The notes beneath the pieces are model-generated. The model saw only the letters and a program-made list of their open reading frames with translations. It made no database searches and was not told where the DNA came from. A program made the translations under genes and the position numbers. Shown here piece after piece: positions 36,586-45,602 of a stretch of DNA of 64,000 nucleotides. Origin of the DNA: Shewanella indica (GTDB taxonomy: Bacteria > Pseudomonadota > Gammaproteobacteria > Enterobacterales > Shewanellaceae); the NCBI RefSeq assembly GCF_002836975.1, contig NZ_NIJK01000047.1, positions 1-64,000 of the forward strand, given 5' to 3'. Position 1 is the stretch's first letter. Each line of letters begins with the position of its first letter.

Positions 36586-38082
36586 TCAGGAGGTTAGTTC
36601 GCCGTCCTTCTCTGTATTTTCTATGGCATTAACCTCCTTGCCTATTGGCAAGGGCGTTTCTGTCATCGCCTTTTCAAGTAATTGTTTATCCAGTTGTTTA
36701 CTGGTTTCAACGCCCAACTGTTGCATCTGGTGAGCCTGGCGGACAAGGTTACCCCTGCCGGTAGCCAGTTTATTCATGGCGCCGTTGAAACACTTCTCTG
36801 CATTGTCCAGCGCGCGCCCGAGTTTGTCCATATCTTCCAGATAGCCACAGAGTTTATCGTAAATTTTACCGGCTTGCTTGGCGATCCTTTGGGCGTGTTG
36901 GTTTTGGTATTCGTAGCGCCAGATGTTATTGATGGTGCGCAGTGCTACCAAAAGATTGGTTGGGCTGACGAGCATGATGTTGTTTTCGAGCGCGAAATTC
37001 ACCAGCTGCGGCTCTTGTTCCAGTGCCAGCAGGAAGGCGGGTTCCACCGGAATAAACATCAATACATAATCCAGGCTCTTGATGCCGTGCAGTTGCTGGT
37101 AGTCCTTTTGGCTCAGGCCTTTGATATGGCCGCGAATAGAGTTGATATGTTCACGCAGCGCCAGGGAGCGCTCTTCATCGGTTTCGGCATTGTAGTAGCG
37201 CTCATAGGCCAGCAGTGACATTTTGGCATCTATTACCACATCCTTATTGGCCGGCAGATGGACTATGACATCGGGTTTAAAGCGCTTGCCGGCATCATTT
37301 TTCAGATCCTGCTGCACGTCATACTCATGTCCTTGTCTGAGACCACTTTCCTGCAGTACCCGCTCCAGGATCACTTCGCCCCAGTTGCCTTGCTGTTTGT
37401 TGTCGCCCTTGAGCGCCTTGGTGAGATTGACCGCATCCTGACTCATGCGCAGGTTGAGTTGCTTGAGATCTTCCAGTTGGTGTTTCAATGATGAACGTTC
37501 ACTCTGCTCCTGTGAGTAGGATTCATGAATTTGCCTTCTGAAACCTTCAAGTTGTTGTTTCAGTGGTCCGAGAACACCATCGAGCTGCGATAGGTTTTGG
37601 GATTTTAGTCTTTCACTTCTGTCTTCAAAAATCTTGTTGGCGAGATTTTCAAACTGCTCTTTTAAGCGGGCTTCACTGCGCTCAAGCAGTTCGATTTTAT
37701 CGTTGAGCGCCTGTTGCTCGGCGTCGAAGCGAGCGCTGATTGTCTGCTGCATGGCATTGGACTTTGACAGGTTTAACTGAGTTTCCAATTGCTTGCGCTG
37801 AGCATCCTTGAGTTGCTGTTCAAGGTCGGGCACCCGCTCGGCAATGGCTTCTGCTTTACCGAGCTGGGACACCAGCCATTCGGCTTTTTCCTGGCTGCTG
37901 CCAAGTTGTTCGTTGAGTTCGCTGCATCTTTGTTCATGTTGCAGCACTAACTGGTCTTTGATCTGTTGCCAGCGGCCGCGGGTCATGCGCTGATTAAAGA
38001 GGGCGCCAAGCAAGATACCCAGCAGTAATAGGGCCGCGGCGGCAATGAGTTGAGGCGCGGAAATTGTAGTGGCCAAGTCCAT
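36586..38082 (-). CDS. rmuC: DNA recombination protein RmuC
   Basis: RmuC limits recombination at inverted repeats and is thought to contain a nuclease-like fold. The 498-residue protein has an N-terminal membrane helix (about residues 11-30), a long coiled coil (about residues 35-200) and the conserved RmuC core (GNWGEVILERVLQESGL, DVIVHLPANKDVVIDAKMSL, FIPVEPAFL). Its length is typical. It starts the minus-strand run that continues through slt and is divergent from msrP. Confidence 0.95.
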   Translation of the reverse strand: MDLATTISAPQLIAAAALLLLGILLGALFNQRMTRGRWQQIKDQLVLQHEQRCSELNEQLGSSQEKAEWLVSQLGKAEAIAERVPDLEQQLKDAQRKQLETQLNLSKSNAMQQTISARFDAEQQALNDKIELLERSEARLKEQFENLANKIFEDRSERLKSQNLSQLDGVLGPLKQQLEGFRRQIHESYSQEQSERSSLKHQLEDLKQLNLRMSQDAVNLTKALKGDNKQQGNWGEVILERVLQESGLRQGHEYDVQQDLKNDAGKRFKPDVIVHLPANKDVVIDAKMSLLAYERYYNAETDEERSLALREHINSIRGHIKGLSQKDYQQLHGIKSLDYVLMFIPVEPAFLLALEQEPQLVNFALENNIMLVSPTNLLVALRTINNIWRYEYQNQHAQRIAKQAGKIYDKLCGYLEDMDKLGRALDNAEKCFNGAMNKLATGRGNLVRQAHQMQQLGVETSKQLDKQLLEKAMTETPLPIGKEVNAIENTEKDGELTS

Positions 38083-38323
38083 ATCATGTCCCTTGAGTGC
38101 AAAAAAGAGGAGCGGAAAACCCGAATAGAGTCGCAGAATGAGTCAGGGCCTTCAAGGGCTAGGACGTGTAGACTCAGGATAAATGGCTAAGAGTTGCCCA
38201 TTTTGTACCTCTTGTCAGTTAAGGTTCAGCCAATGGAGTTGCAGGAATTATTCCAGCAGGAAATTTTTCTTTGCCTGCCTGGGTCTTATAAACTGAATTG
38301 ACTGCAGCTATTGAGAGGTCACT

Positions 38324-39358
38324 GTGAGCAATAAAAAATTTAAACTAGGGATTGGCAGGCAAATGCCCTGGGAGTTGCCGGCAACTGAAGTCACGCCGGA
38401 AGCCGTATTTCGCGATCGGCGCAACATAGTCAAGGCGTTGGGGCTCGGCGTTATAGGTGCCAGTATTCCCGGCCATGTTCAGGCCGGCTTGTTTGACCTT
38501 TTCGGTGACAAGCGTGAGAGCGAGGCATTTGTCACCTCAAATCTCAATTATCACAGCAACCCGGACTTTCAATTACCTGGGAGCCTGACACCCCTTGACA
38601 AGGTGATCCGCCATAACAACTTTTACGAGTTTGGCACCGGCAAACAAGATCCCTTCGAAAATAGTCAGAGCCTCAAGGTCAATCCCTGGGTGCTTAAAAT
38701 CGAAGGCGAGGTCGAGCGCCCCTTAACGCTGGATTATGACGACCTGCTCAAGTTGCTTCCCCTGGAGGAGCGCCACTATCGTTTGCGCTGTGTCGAGGCC
38801 TGGTCCATGGTGATCCCCTGGGTTGGCTTTCCGCTGGCGGCTTTGCTGGCCAGGGCCGGAGTCAAATCCTCTGCGACTCATGTGGCCTTTGAAACCCTTT
38901 TTGATCCCGAGCAGATGCCGGGGCAACGCAATCGCTTGATGGGCGGCGGCATTCATTATCCCTATGTGGAGGGATTAAGACTCGATGAGGCGATGAACGA
39001 GTTGAGCTTCCTGTCGGTCGGCCTCTATGGCAAGACGCTGCCGCCGCAAAATGGGGCTCCTGTGCGTTTGGTGGTGCCCTGGAAATATGGTTTCAAGAGC
39101 ATTAAATCTATCGTGAAAATTAGGCTTTTGGACAAACAGCCGCCGACCAGTTGGAATCAACTGGCACCCCATGAATACGGTTTTTATGCCAATGTGAACC
39201 CAGGAGTGGATCACCCTCGTTGGTCACAGGCGACAGAGCGGCGGATTGCCGAAGGCGGGATCTTCTCTGCCAAACGGATCCCGACCCAGATGTTCAACGG
39301 CTATGGTGAGCAGGTCGCGCATCTGTACCGGGATCTGGATTTAAGGAAATACTATTGA
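38324..39358 (+). CDS. msrP: Protein-methionine-sulfoxide reductase catalytic subunit MsrP
   Basis: MsrP (YedY) repairs oxidised methionines in periplasmic proteins using a molybdopterin centre. The 344-residue precursor has a twin-arginine signal set well inside the protein ([10 protein letters not shown], Arg32-Arg33) and the molybdenum ligand Cys156 ([10 protein letters not shown]). GTG at 38324 is the start (GAGAGGTCACT upstream). Its stop overlaps the msrQ start (TGATG), and MsrQ is its electron donor. Confidence 0.95.
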   Translation: MSNKKFKLGIGRQMPWELPATEVTPEAVFRDRRNIVKALGLGVIGASIPGHVQAGLFDLFGDKRESEAFVTSNLNYHSNPDFQLPGSLTPLDKVIRHNNFYEFGTGKQDPFENSQSLKVNPWVLKIEGEVERPLTLDYDDLLKLLPLEERHYRLRCVEAWSMVIPWVGFPLAALLARAGVKSSATHVAFETLFDPEQMPGQRNRLMGGGIHYPYVEGLRLDEAMNELSFLSVGLYGKTLPPQNGAPVRLVVPWKYGFKSIKSIVKIRLLDKQPPTSWNQLAPHEYGFYANVNPGVDHPRWSQATERRIAEGGIFSAKRIPTQMFNGYGEQVAHLYRDLDLRKYY

Positions 39359-39969
39359 TGCGTCTAGCTCCCAAGCAACTGCCTTGGTTAAAGGCGTTGC
39401 TGCATCTGGCCGCCGGTTTGCCCCTGCTTTATTTGGTCCTGCAAGTGGTGACAGACAGGGCCGGTGGCGATCCTGTGCAATATATTATCCATTTCACCGG
39501 CAAGGGGGCGCTCAATGCTTTGGTGGCCACTTTGTTGGTATCGCCAGTTGCCAGAAAATTCAAATTGGGGTTGTTGATGCAGACTCGGCGTTTGCTCGGA
39601 CTCTGGATATTTGCCTGGGCCTGCTTGCATATTCTCAGCTATTTCAGCCTGGATCTGCTGTTTGCCTGGGAGCTGCTATTTAGTGAAATTATCAAGCGTC
39701 CCTATATTTTGGTGGGGGCCAGCGCCTGGTTGTTGCTTGCTGCGCTGGCGCTGACCTCGTTCAAGGCATTGCAGCGCCGTATGGGGCGGCGCTGGCAGCA
39801 ACTGCATTACAGTATTTATGCCATAGCCTTGTTGGTACCTGTGCATTATTACTGGTCGGTGAAGTCTGAAATCATTGAGCCCAGTCTTTACCTTGCTGCC
39901 ATGTTGCTGTTGTTGGCGATAAGACTGCCGAGATTCAACTGGTTTAGGCGCCTCTGGCCGACAGTTTGA
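39358..39969 (+). CDS. msrQ: Haem-b membrane subunit MsrQ
   Basis: MsrQ (YedZ) carries electrons from the quinone pool or flavin reductase to MsrP. The 203-residue protein has about six membrane helices of the ferric-reductase-like type, with His residues positioned to hold b haem (WACLHILSYF, WQQLHYSIYAI, PVHYYWSVKSE). The ATG at 39358 overlaps the msrP stop; a TTG one codon earlier is possible but less likely. Confidence 0.93.
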   Translation: MRLAPKQLPWLKALLHLAAGLPLLYLVLQVVTDRAGGDPVQYIIHFTGKGALNALVATLLVSPVARKFKLGLLMQTRRLLGLWIFAWACLHILSYFSLDLLFAWELLFSEIIKRPYILVGASAWLLLAALALTSFKALQRRMGRRWQQLHYSIYAIALLVPVHYYWSVKSEIIEPSLYLAAMLLLLAIRLPRFNWFRRLWPTV

Positions 39970-39995
39970 AGTTCAGGCGTGTGTGGCCGGGCAAG

Positions 39996-41321
39996 TCAGG
40001 CATCGGCACTGGGTGAGGCAAAGCTGTAGCGCTTCTTTAGTGCCAGTTCCATGGAAGCCTGAGGTTGTGCCTGCTTGGCCTGATACATGGCACTGTCGGC
40101 AGCGCCGATGAGTTCGGCCAGGGTGTCGCCATGTTCGGGATAGAGACTGATGCCGGTACTCAGGCCAACCTGAAGTTGTTGCCCTTGCCAGGGGATATCG
40201 GCACCCAAGGCATGAATCTTTTCCAACACGGCACAGACTTCTTCGCGGCTATTTATCGGCTCCAGCCAGATGATAAATTCATCGCCGCCGATACGGGCCA
40301 CCAAATCCGAGCGTCTTAATGTCTCCTTCAGCCTTTTGGCAATTTCCACCAGCACTGCGTCACCGGCGCTGTGGCCAAAATTGTCGTTGATGGGTTTGAA
40401 TTTATCCAGATCAATGAATAGCAACGCAGCCTTAAGCTGTTGACGTTGGCAACGTACTATGGCGTGTTCCAGTTCAGTGGTGGCGGCGCCGCGATTGAGC
40501 GCGCCGGTGAGATCGTCATGATCTGCCAGATATCGTAACCTGTCTTGCTGTAGTTGCAACTGCTGGGTTTGCACTTCTACCTCTAATTGCAATTGCTCTT
40601 TTCGTTCGGTTGCTTCCATCAATGCCTGTTTCATATTGTTGAATTCATGGGCCAGTTCAGAGAGTTCATCTTGTTGTTCCAGCCTGATACGGCTATGAAG
40701 ATCGCCCTTGGCCAGATCGCGTATGCCGCGTTTTAAACTGCCCAAATGGCGCCGAAAACGTCTCAGAGTATGCAGGGTAAAGCCTGTCACCAACAGGGCA
40801 ATGGCCAGCAGCAGGGCACCGTTGAGATAGAGATGGCTGAGCTGCAGCACACGGGCTCTGTCCATAGTGTGATGTTGAAAGCGAAACAGATCTTCGCTCA
40901 TGGATTGAATGCTCATATTGTATCTTGACAGCAACATACTACTGACCAACTGATCATCTGCTATCAGAGACAGCTTGGGCAGAGAATGCTCCAATAGGGT
41001 GCTGATGTTGTTGCTTTGGCGTTTGAGGTTAGCCAATAGCTGTTGTTGCTGTTCATCATCGACCTGAGTGGTAGTCAAGAGGGCGTTTAGGCGCAGCAGA
41101 TCCCTTTGGGTGTTTTCCACAGCTTGGGTGTCCCGGTATTGTTGCAGCAGCCATAAGTTGGACCTGAGCAGATCCAGGTGTAGTTGCAGTTCAACCAGTT
41201 TGTGCATCTGTTGAAACGTCTGCTGGGAGAAATGACGTTGTTGCAACAGTGACAGCGCCAGTACCAGTGTCAGGGTGATGCAGAGAATGACCAGAATGCT
41301 GAGGCGGCTGGATAATTTCAT
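39996..41321 (-). CDS. Membrane diguanylate cyclase (periplasmic sensor-HAMP-GGDEF)
   Basis: The 441-residue protein has an N-terminal helix (residues 7-25), a mostly helical periplasmic region (about 26-168), a second helix (about 169-190), a HAMP domain, a coiled coil, and a GGDEF domain with an intact RIGGDEF (Gly345-Phe349). It should therefore make c-di-GMP. An inhibitory RxxD site five residues before GGDEF is not evident (RRSDLVARIGGDEF has RRSD nine residues ahead). Its start overlaps the stop of the binding-protein gene (ATGA), which suggests that the periplasmic region reads the ligand state of that protein. Confidence 0.9.
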   Translation of the reverse strand: MKLSSRLSILVILCITLTLVLALSLLQQRHFSQQTFQQMHKLVELQLHLDLLRSNLWLLQQYRDTQAVENTQRDLLRLNALLTTTQVDDEQQQQLLANLKRQSNNISTLLEHSLPKLSLIADDQLVSSMLLSRYNMSIQSMSEDLFRFQHHTMDRARVLQLSHLYLNGALLLAIALLVTGFTLHTLRRFRRHLGSLKRGIRDLAKGDLHSRIRLEQQDELSELAHEFNNMKQALMEATERKEQLQLEVEVQTQQLQLQQDRLRYLADHDDLTGALNRGAATTELEHAIVRCQRQQLKAALLFIDLDKFKPINDNFGHSAGDAVLVEIAKRLKETLRRSDLVARIGGDEFIIWLEPINSREEVCAVLEKIHALGADIPWQGQQLQVGLSTGISLYPEHGDTLAELIGAADSAMYQAKQAQPQASMELALKKRYSFASPSADA

Positions 41322-42316
41322 CTCTGTTCCACCAATGACATATGTTGTATCTGATCCAGTGCTTTGGGAGCGATAACATTTCTGAAGTCGGGCAACTGCT
41401 GGGCTTCTATGGTGCCGCTGGTCATGGCCCAGCGAGCCTGTGATTGCAGATTACTGAGCAGGCTATTACCCAATGACAGACGAAACAGATAGTCCGGCCA
41501 TAGAGCGACGACTTCTTCAGTGGGTAGGTGCAGATATTCGGCAACCAACTGACGGGCTTCCTGTGGATGCAGGACGATAAATTCACTGGCGAGTTTCAGC
41601 GCCTTAAGGATCCGAACATGGTGTTCGTAGTGCGTCTGATTGTCGCCCTTACGACTGATGAGATTAAAAGACAGGCTATACAAACCGCGACTGGGAAATT
41701 CGTTTATCTTGCCTGGTTGATGTTGCAATAGCTGAAATCCGTATGGCTCCCAAACCGAAATTGCATCCACATCGCCTGCAAGCAGCGCCGACGCCAAAGC
41801 AGACGGGCGGATATCCACCCGAACCGGCGCCAAGGACGGGTGTCCGGCTATGTTGAGTATGGTATCAAGAAAATACTCGCTGGCGCTGCCGGCGACGATG
41901 CCAACGCGCTTACCATCCAGCTGGGTCGGAGTGGTGATACCGCTCTTATGTAGGGTTAACAGTTTGATGTCGTTATCCGATTCGGCAAAGCTTGCCAGCA
42001 CGGTGAAGTCGGTTCGCTTGAAGCTATTAAACATCACTACGGATTCAGAGCTGGTGGCCAGATCAGCCCTGTTATTGAGCAGAGCTTCGAAGCAAAGATC
42101 GCCTCCTTGAAGTGGTTGCAGCACTACATAGACGCCTTCGCGGGCAAAGAGTTCGAGCTTGTCGGCAATAATGACAGGAGCTGAAAGCAGTGAGGTGGAT
42201 ACGGCGATGCGAACCGGAGTCTGGTTGAGCAAAATTGGGGAGTTTGGCTGTCTGGGTATGCTGAGCCAGATAAACAAGAATAGCAATAGAGCCAAAGGCA
42301 CTAGCATTTTTCCCAT
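41318..42316 (-). CDS. Periplasmic substrate-binding protein (NMT1/SsuA-like)
   Basis: The 332-residue product has an N-terminal signal or anchor (residues 5-20, LVPLALLLFLFIWLSI) and an ABC-type binding-protein fold of the NMT1/THI5/SsuA group (VRIAVSTSLLSAPVIIADKLELF, LDGKRVGIVAGSASEYFLDTIL, ISVWEPYG). The ATG at 42316 is preceded by GGAGG, while a longer TTG start would add 17 polar residues before the signal. No permease or ATPase gene is nearby. With its overlap onto a diguanylate cyclase this points to sensing rather than transport. The ligand is unknown; relatives bind sulfonates, pyrimidine precursors or nitrate. Confidence 0.85.
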   Translation of the reverse strand: MGKMLVPLALLLFLFIWLSIPRQPNSPILLNQTPVRIAVSTSLLSAPVIIADKLELFAREGVYVVLQPLQGGDLCFEALLNNRADLATSSESVVMFNSFKRTDFTVLASFAESDNDIKLLTLHKSGITTPTQLDGKRVGIVAGSASEYFLDTILNIAGHPSLAPVRVDIRPSALASALLAGDVDAISVWEPYGFQLLQHQPGKINEFPSRGLYSLSFNLISRKGDNQTHYEHHVRILKALKLASEFIVLHPQEARQLVAEYLHLPTEEVVALWPDYLFRLSLGNSLLSNLQSQARWAMTSGTIEAQQLPDFRNVIAPKALDQIQHMSLVEQR

Positions 42317-42691
42317 GGTTATTGCTGTCCTCCATTCGTCATAGTCTGAAGCCCTGGTTTTGTTCAATCAGGTGATTTCAACTTTCTTAAGTGTAGTGCA
42401 AACAGAAGGGCGTGCTATAAAAAGGCTCATATTTTTCATGGGATTATTTGTGGTATTCGGTTGGAAAGTGAAACCGATCGCGGAAGACAGTTATTTCTTT
42501 GGTTAAGTGTAGTAAGCGAACAATAACGCGATGGAATTCAAAAAGTGAAATAAGTTGTGAAATATTATTTGGGTTGATAACGCACATCCTTGTCCCATAA
42601 AAAGAGAGGCACAGATATTGTCTGCGCCTCTCTGATATCGAACAACTCTGGTATATCGAACAATATTGTAATCGATATTAAACTCACATCC
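42317..42691. other. Non-coding stretch between binding-protein gene and unknown small gene
   Basis: This AT-rich stretch holds the terminator at 42598-42634 and two copies of TTAAGTGTAGT (near 42385 and 42503) about 118 bp apart. It also has two copies of ATATCGAACAA (about 42636 and 42654). The first pair could be part of the control region of the binding-protein/cyclase operon. No convincing gene was seen. Confidence 0.5.
42598..42634 (-). terminator. Terminator of the small unknown gene
   Basis: On the minus strand a stem of about 13 bp (AGAGAGGCGCAGA with TCTGTGCCTCTCT, one mismatch, loop CAATA) is followed by a run of T. It lies 58 bp beyond the stop of the gene at 42692. Confidence 0.85.
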
Positions 42692-43009
42692 TTACTTACT
42701 ACCCTGATTGGCCATATAGACCAATACTTCATCATAGGACATGTTGAGTTCGCGGGATAAATTGATGACCTTGGTCTTAAAGGTTTGTACTTGCTCCTGT
42801 TTATGCAAGTTGTTTTGCGTATCTTCAACCAATTCATTGACCGCTTCCTGAAGAAGCTTCAGACGCCTAAGGCTAAAGTCCAAAGACTTCAAATAGCGGG
42901 TCATCTGCTGTTTGTTTCTGGCTTGCTCAAGATCCGTTGAGTGTTTTTTTTCATATCCATATGCATCGAGTGCCGCAATAGCACTCTGCAAATCGAGATC
43001 TTTTGTCAT
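42692..43009 (-). CDS. Small coiled-coil protein of unknown function
   Basis: The 105-residue product is hydrophilic and almost wholly helical (MTKDLDLQSAIAALDAYGYEKK...), with a coiled-coil region around residues 20-75. It has a compact C-terminal tail, INLSRELNMSYDEVLVYM, that faintly recalls the end motif of H-NS/MvaT-like oligomerising proteins. I do not recognise a family. It is probably a real gene: it has its own promoter region and a strong terminator, and normal composition. It might be a nucleoid or regulatory protein, but that is a guess. Confidence 0.7.
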   Translation of the reverse strand: MTKDLDLQSAIAALDAYGYEKKHSTDLEQARNKQQMTRYLKSLDFSLRRLKLLQEAVNELVEDTQNNLHKQEQVQTFKTKVINLSRELNMSYDEVLVYMANQGSK

Positions 43010-43231
43010 GTATGTTCACTTAAAACGAAGTTTTGCCCGAAAGGGGGGACAGGATAAAGGGAACGCAAAGCTGTCACCTATAATAGTCTATAGTATATTT
43101 CTGAAATTACTCAAGCATTTCACCGTTTATTGGATGAGATAAATCTGGAGACAGCTGTTCTGCTATCATGGAACTTGTGGTGACAGGATAAGGGCGTTAA
43201 CCTAGAAAGCAGTATTTGCACGGAGGCCTCT

Positions 43232-43726
43232 ATGCTGGATTTGTTACCGGATCTCTTTGATCATTATGAAAATGATCTCACGTTGCTGCCATCTGTCTTT
43301 TGTCAGTTTGGTGGCAAATCGATTTTTTGGGGCGAAATCGTTACCGTCAGGTGTTTCGAGGATAATTCCAAGGTGAAACAGCTGTTGGCAACCGATGGTA
43401 CGGGTAAAGTACTGTTGGTGGACGGTGGCGCTTCTACCGCCAAGGCCCTTATGGGGGATCTCATTGCCCAGAGTGCTATTGACCATGGTTGGCAGGGAGT
43501 GGTGATCTACGGCGCTGTGCGTGATGTTGCCACCTTGGCAACTATGCCGCTAGGGGTAAAGGCTCTGGCGCCAGTCCCCATTAAAACCGAGCGCAAGGGA
43601 GCAGGAGAAATAAACTGTGCACTTTACATCGGAGATGTGCATATAACCCCCGGAATGATGCTTTATGCTGACGATAATGGCATCGCAATTAGTCAAAATC
43701 CCCTGAATATGGCCTTTATCAGTTGA
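43232..43726 (+). CDS. rraA: RraA-family protein (RNase E activity regulator)
   Basis: The 164-residue protein has the RraA fold: GKVLLVDGGASTAKALMGDLIAQSA and GVVIYGAVRDVATL are the conserved core. In E. coli RraA binds RNase E and slows RNA decay; related proteins are aldolases, and the same GxxxD-type pocket is kept here. Length matches E. coli RraA (161). The start follows ACGGAGGCCTCT. It lies 40 bp ahead of the AsmA-family gene, possibly in one transcript. Confidence 0.88.
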   Translation: MLDLLPDLFDHYENDLTLLPSVFCQFGGKSIFWGEIVTVRCFEDNSKVKQLLATDGTGKVLLVDGGASTAKALMGDLIAQSAIDHGWQGVVIYGAVRDVATLATMPLGVKALAPVPIKTERKGAGEINCALYIGDVHITPGMMLYADDNGIAISQNPLNMAFIS

Positions 43727-43766
43727 ACAAGCGCCTTAGTCCTTATTGTTGAACAAGGAAACTATT

Positions 43767-45602
43767 ATGAAAGTGGTTAAGTGGATACTGGGTATTTTCG
43801 CGGTATTGTTTCTCGGTCTGGTTCTGTATTTGACCTTGTTGTTTGATCCCAACGACTTTAAACCTCAGATTGTCGATGCGGTAAAAAAACAGACAGGGCG
43901 TGAATTGGTCATCAGTCAAGATCTCAACTGGACTTTTTTCCCGACTCTGGGAATTGAATTGGGCGGTATCAGCCTGAGTAACCCTGATGGATTTGATGAA
44001 AAACAGATGTTGGCGGTCAACCAGGTTGTCGCTGAAGTGGCCTTGATGCCACTGTTTCGTAAAGAAGTGGAAATTGCCCAATTAAACCTCGATGGTTTGA
44101 AACTGGATCTCATTACCCAGAAGGACGGCCGTACCAGTCTGGATGGGCTCAGTGGTGACACAGGTACGGCTAAAGAGCAACCCAAGGATACCGAAGGCAG
44201 TGCTCAGGGGCTGGCCAGTCTCAATATAGGCGGCATCAATATCACCAATACCCAAATTCATCTGCTCGACAAGCGCAGTGGCAGTGACCAAACCTTTGTA
44301 CTTGAGTCCCTGACTCTGGGCGAGTTTTCGCTGGGTAAATTTGCCCCTCTGGCCTATAAGTTCAGCGGCAGCATGCCGGAGATGAAAATTGTCAGCGAGG
44401 GTAAAGGGCAATTGAAAATCTCAGCGGACATGAAGCAGTTGGAGATCACCGGCTTTGCCATTGACAATCGTGTCGAAGGCAAGAGTATGCCCGGCGGTAA
44501 GTTGAGCGCCGCTCTGAATGCTGATGTGAAATTGGATCTCAATCGTCAAAATGCCGAGTTGGTATTGAGTAGCCTCAAGGTGGCTGATATTGAAGGCAAA
44601 GGGGATCTCAAAGTGGCTTTCGGCGGCAAGATACCGGATGTGAAAGCCAACTTGGCTTTGGGAGAAATTGATCTCGACAAGTTGCTGCCGGCCAGTGAGG
44701 AAGGCAAAGCCGCAGCCAAAACCACTGAATCGGCAACGGCCGCCAAGGCCAGCAGTGAACCTGACTTGAGTGCAATGAAGCAGGTCAACTTCGCCATGGA
44801 TTTAACGGTTAAGGCCATTAAAGTTGCCGGTTTGACCACTGAAAACTGGCAGATGGATCTGGTACTGAACAATGGCGTGCTGAATATGAAGCAGCTCAGT
44901 GCTGACTTGTATCAGGGCAAACTGATGACCAAGGCACAGCTTGACGGTCGCAATAAGGTTGCCAGCTACAATTTTGATACTCAGCTCAATGGCGTCAAAA
45001 TTCAACCTTTACTCAAGGATGCGGCCGACTTGAAAATTCTGGCCGGGGCCACCGCTTTTAATGTCAAAGGTAAAGGCAAGAGCCTAATTCCGGATAACAT
45101 CAAGCAGAACCTGGACGCCAACGGCAAGTTTGAAATCAGCGATGGTGCGCTCTATGGGGTGAATATCCCTTATATGATCCGCAGTGCCCAAGCCAAGCTT
45201 AAAGGTGATTTGTCGGCTCAGGAAGAGGGCGAACGCAAGACAGATTTCTCCAGCCTGACCGGCAGTTTCAGTCTGAAAAATGGTCTGGCCAATAACCCGG
45301 ATCTGGCGATGGCATCACCACTCATTCGTTTGGCGGGTGCAGGTAGTGCCAACCTTATCAGTGAGCAGCTGGACTATAAGCTGAAAACCTCAGTAGTCGG
45401 CAGCCTCAAGGGCCAGGGCGGTGAAGGCAAGAATGATCTGGCCGGTGTCGAAATTCCGCTGATGATTTCCGGTTCATTCCAGGAACCCAAATTTGCACTC
45501 GATACTCAGGCGCTGTTTGATTCCAAGCTCAAGGAAGAGACCGAGAAGGTGAAAGACAAGCTTAAAGACAGCATCTTCAAAAAACTTGGAGGAGGTAATT
45601 GA
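43767..45602 (+). CDS. AsmA-family envelope protein
   Basis: The 611-residue product has one N-terminal membrane helix (MKVVKWILGIFAVLFLGLVLYL) and then a long beta-rich periplasmic body of the AsmA type (FDPNDFKPQIVDAVKKQTGRELVI; the DLNWTFFPTLGIELGGISLSN block is typical). AsmA-like proteins are thought to carry lipids between the membranes, as TamB also may. The ATG at 43767 has AAGGAA upstream; an in-frame TTG seven codons earlier is less likely. Residues about 310-340 are Ala/Ser/Glu-rich and look like a flexible linker. Its stop overlaps the next start. Confidence 0.9.
   Translation: MKVVKWILGIFAVLFLGLVLYLTLLFDPNDFKPQIVDAVKKQTGRELVISQDLNWTFFPTLGIELGGISLSNPDGFDEKQMLAVNQVVAEVALMPLFRKEVEIAQLNLDGLKLDLITQKDGRTSLDGLSGDTGTAKEQPKDTEGSAQGLASLNIGGINITNTQIHLLDKRSGSDQTFVLESLTLGEFSLGKFAPLAYKFSGSMPEMKIVSEGKGQLKISADMKQLEITGFAIDNRVEGKSMPGGKLSAALNADVKLDLNRQNAELVLSSLKVADIEGKGDLKVAFGGKIPDVKANLALGEIDLDKLLPASEEGKAAAKTTESATAAKASSEPDLSAMKQVNFAMDLTVKAIKVAGLTTENWQMDLVLNNGVLNMKQLSADLYQGKLMTKAQLDGRNKVASYNFDTQLNGVKIQPLLKDAADLKILAGATAFNVKGKGKSLIPDNIKQNLDANGKFEISDGALYGVNIPYMIRSAQAKLKGDLSAQEEGERKTDFSSLTGSFSLKNGLANNPDLAMASPLIRLAGAGSANLISEQLDYKLKTSVVGSLKGQGGEGKNDLAGVEIPLMISGSFQEPKFALDTQALFDSKLKEETEKVKDKLKDSIFKKLGGGN

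Noticed and set aside
42565..42837. Minus-strand open frame of 90 codons overlapping the small unknown gene
   Set aside because: It runs through the terminator hairpin and overlaps the better-supported gene at 42692-43009 in another frame.
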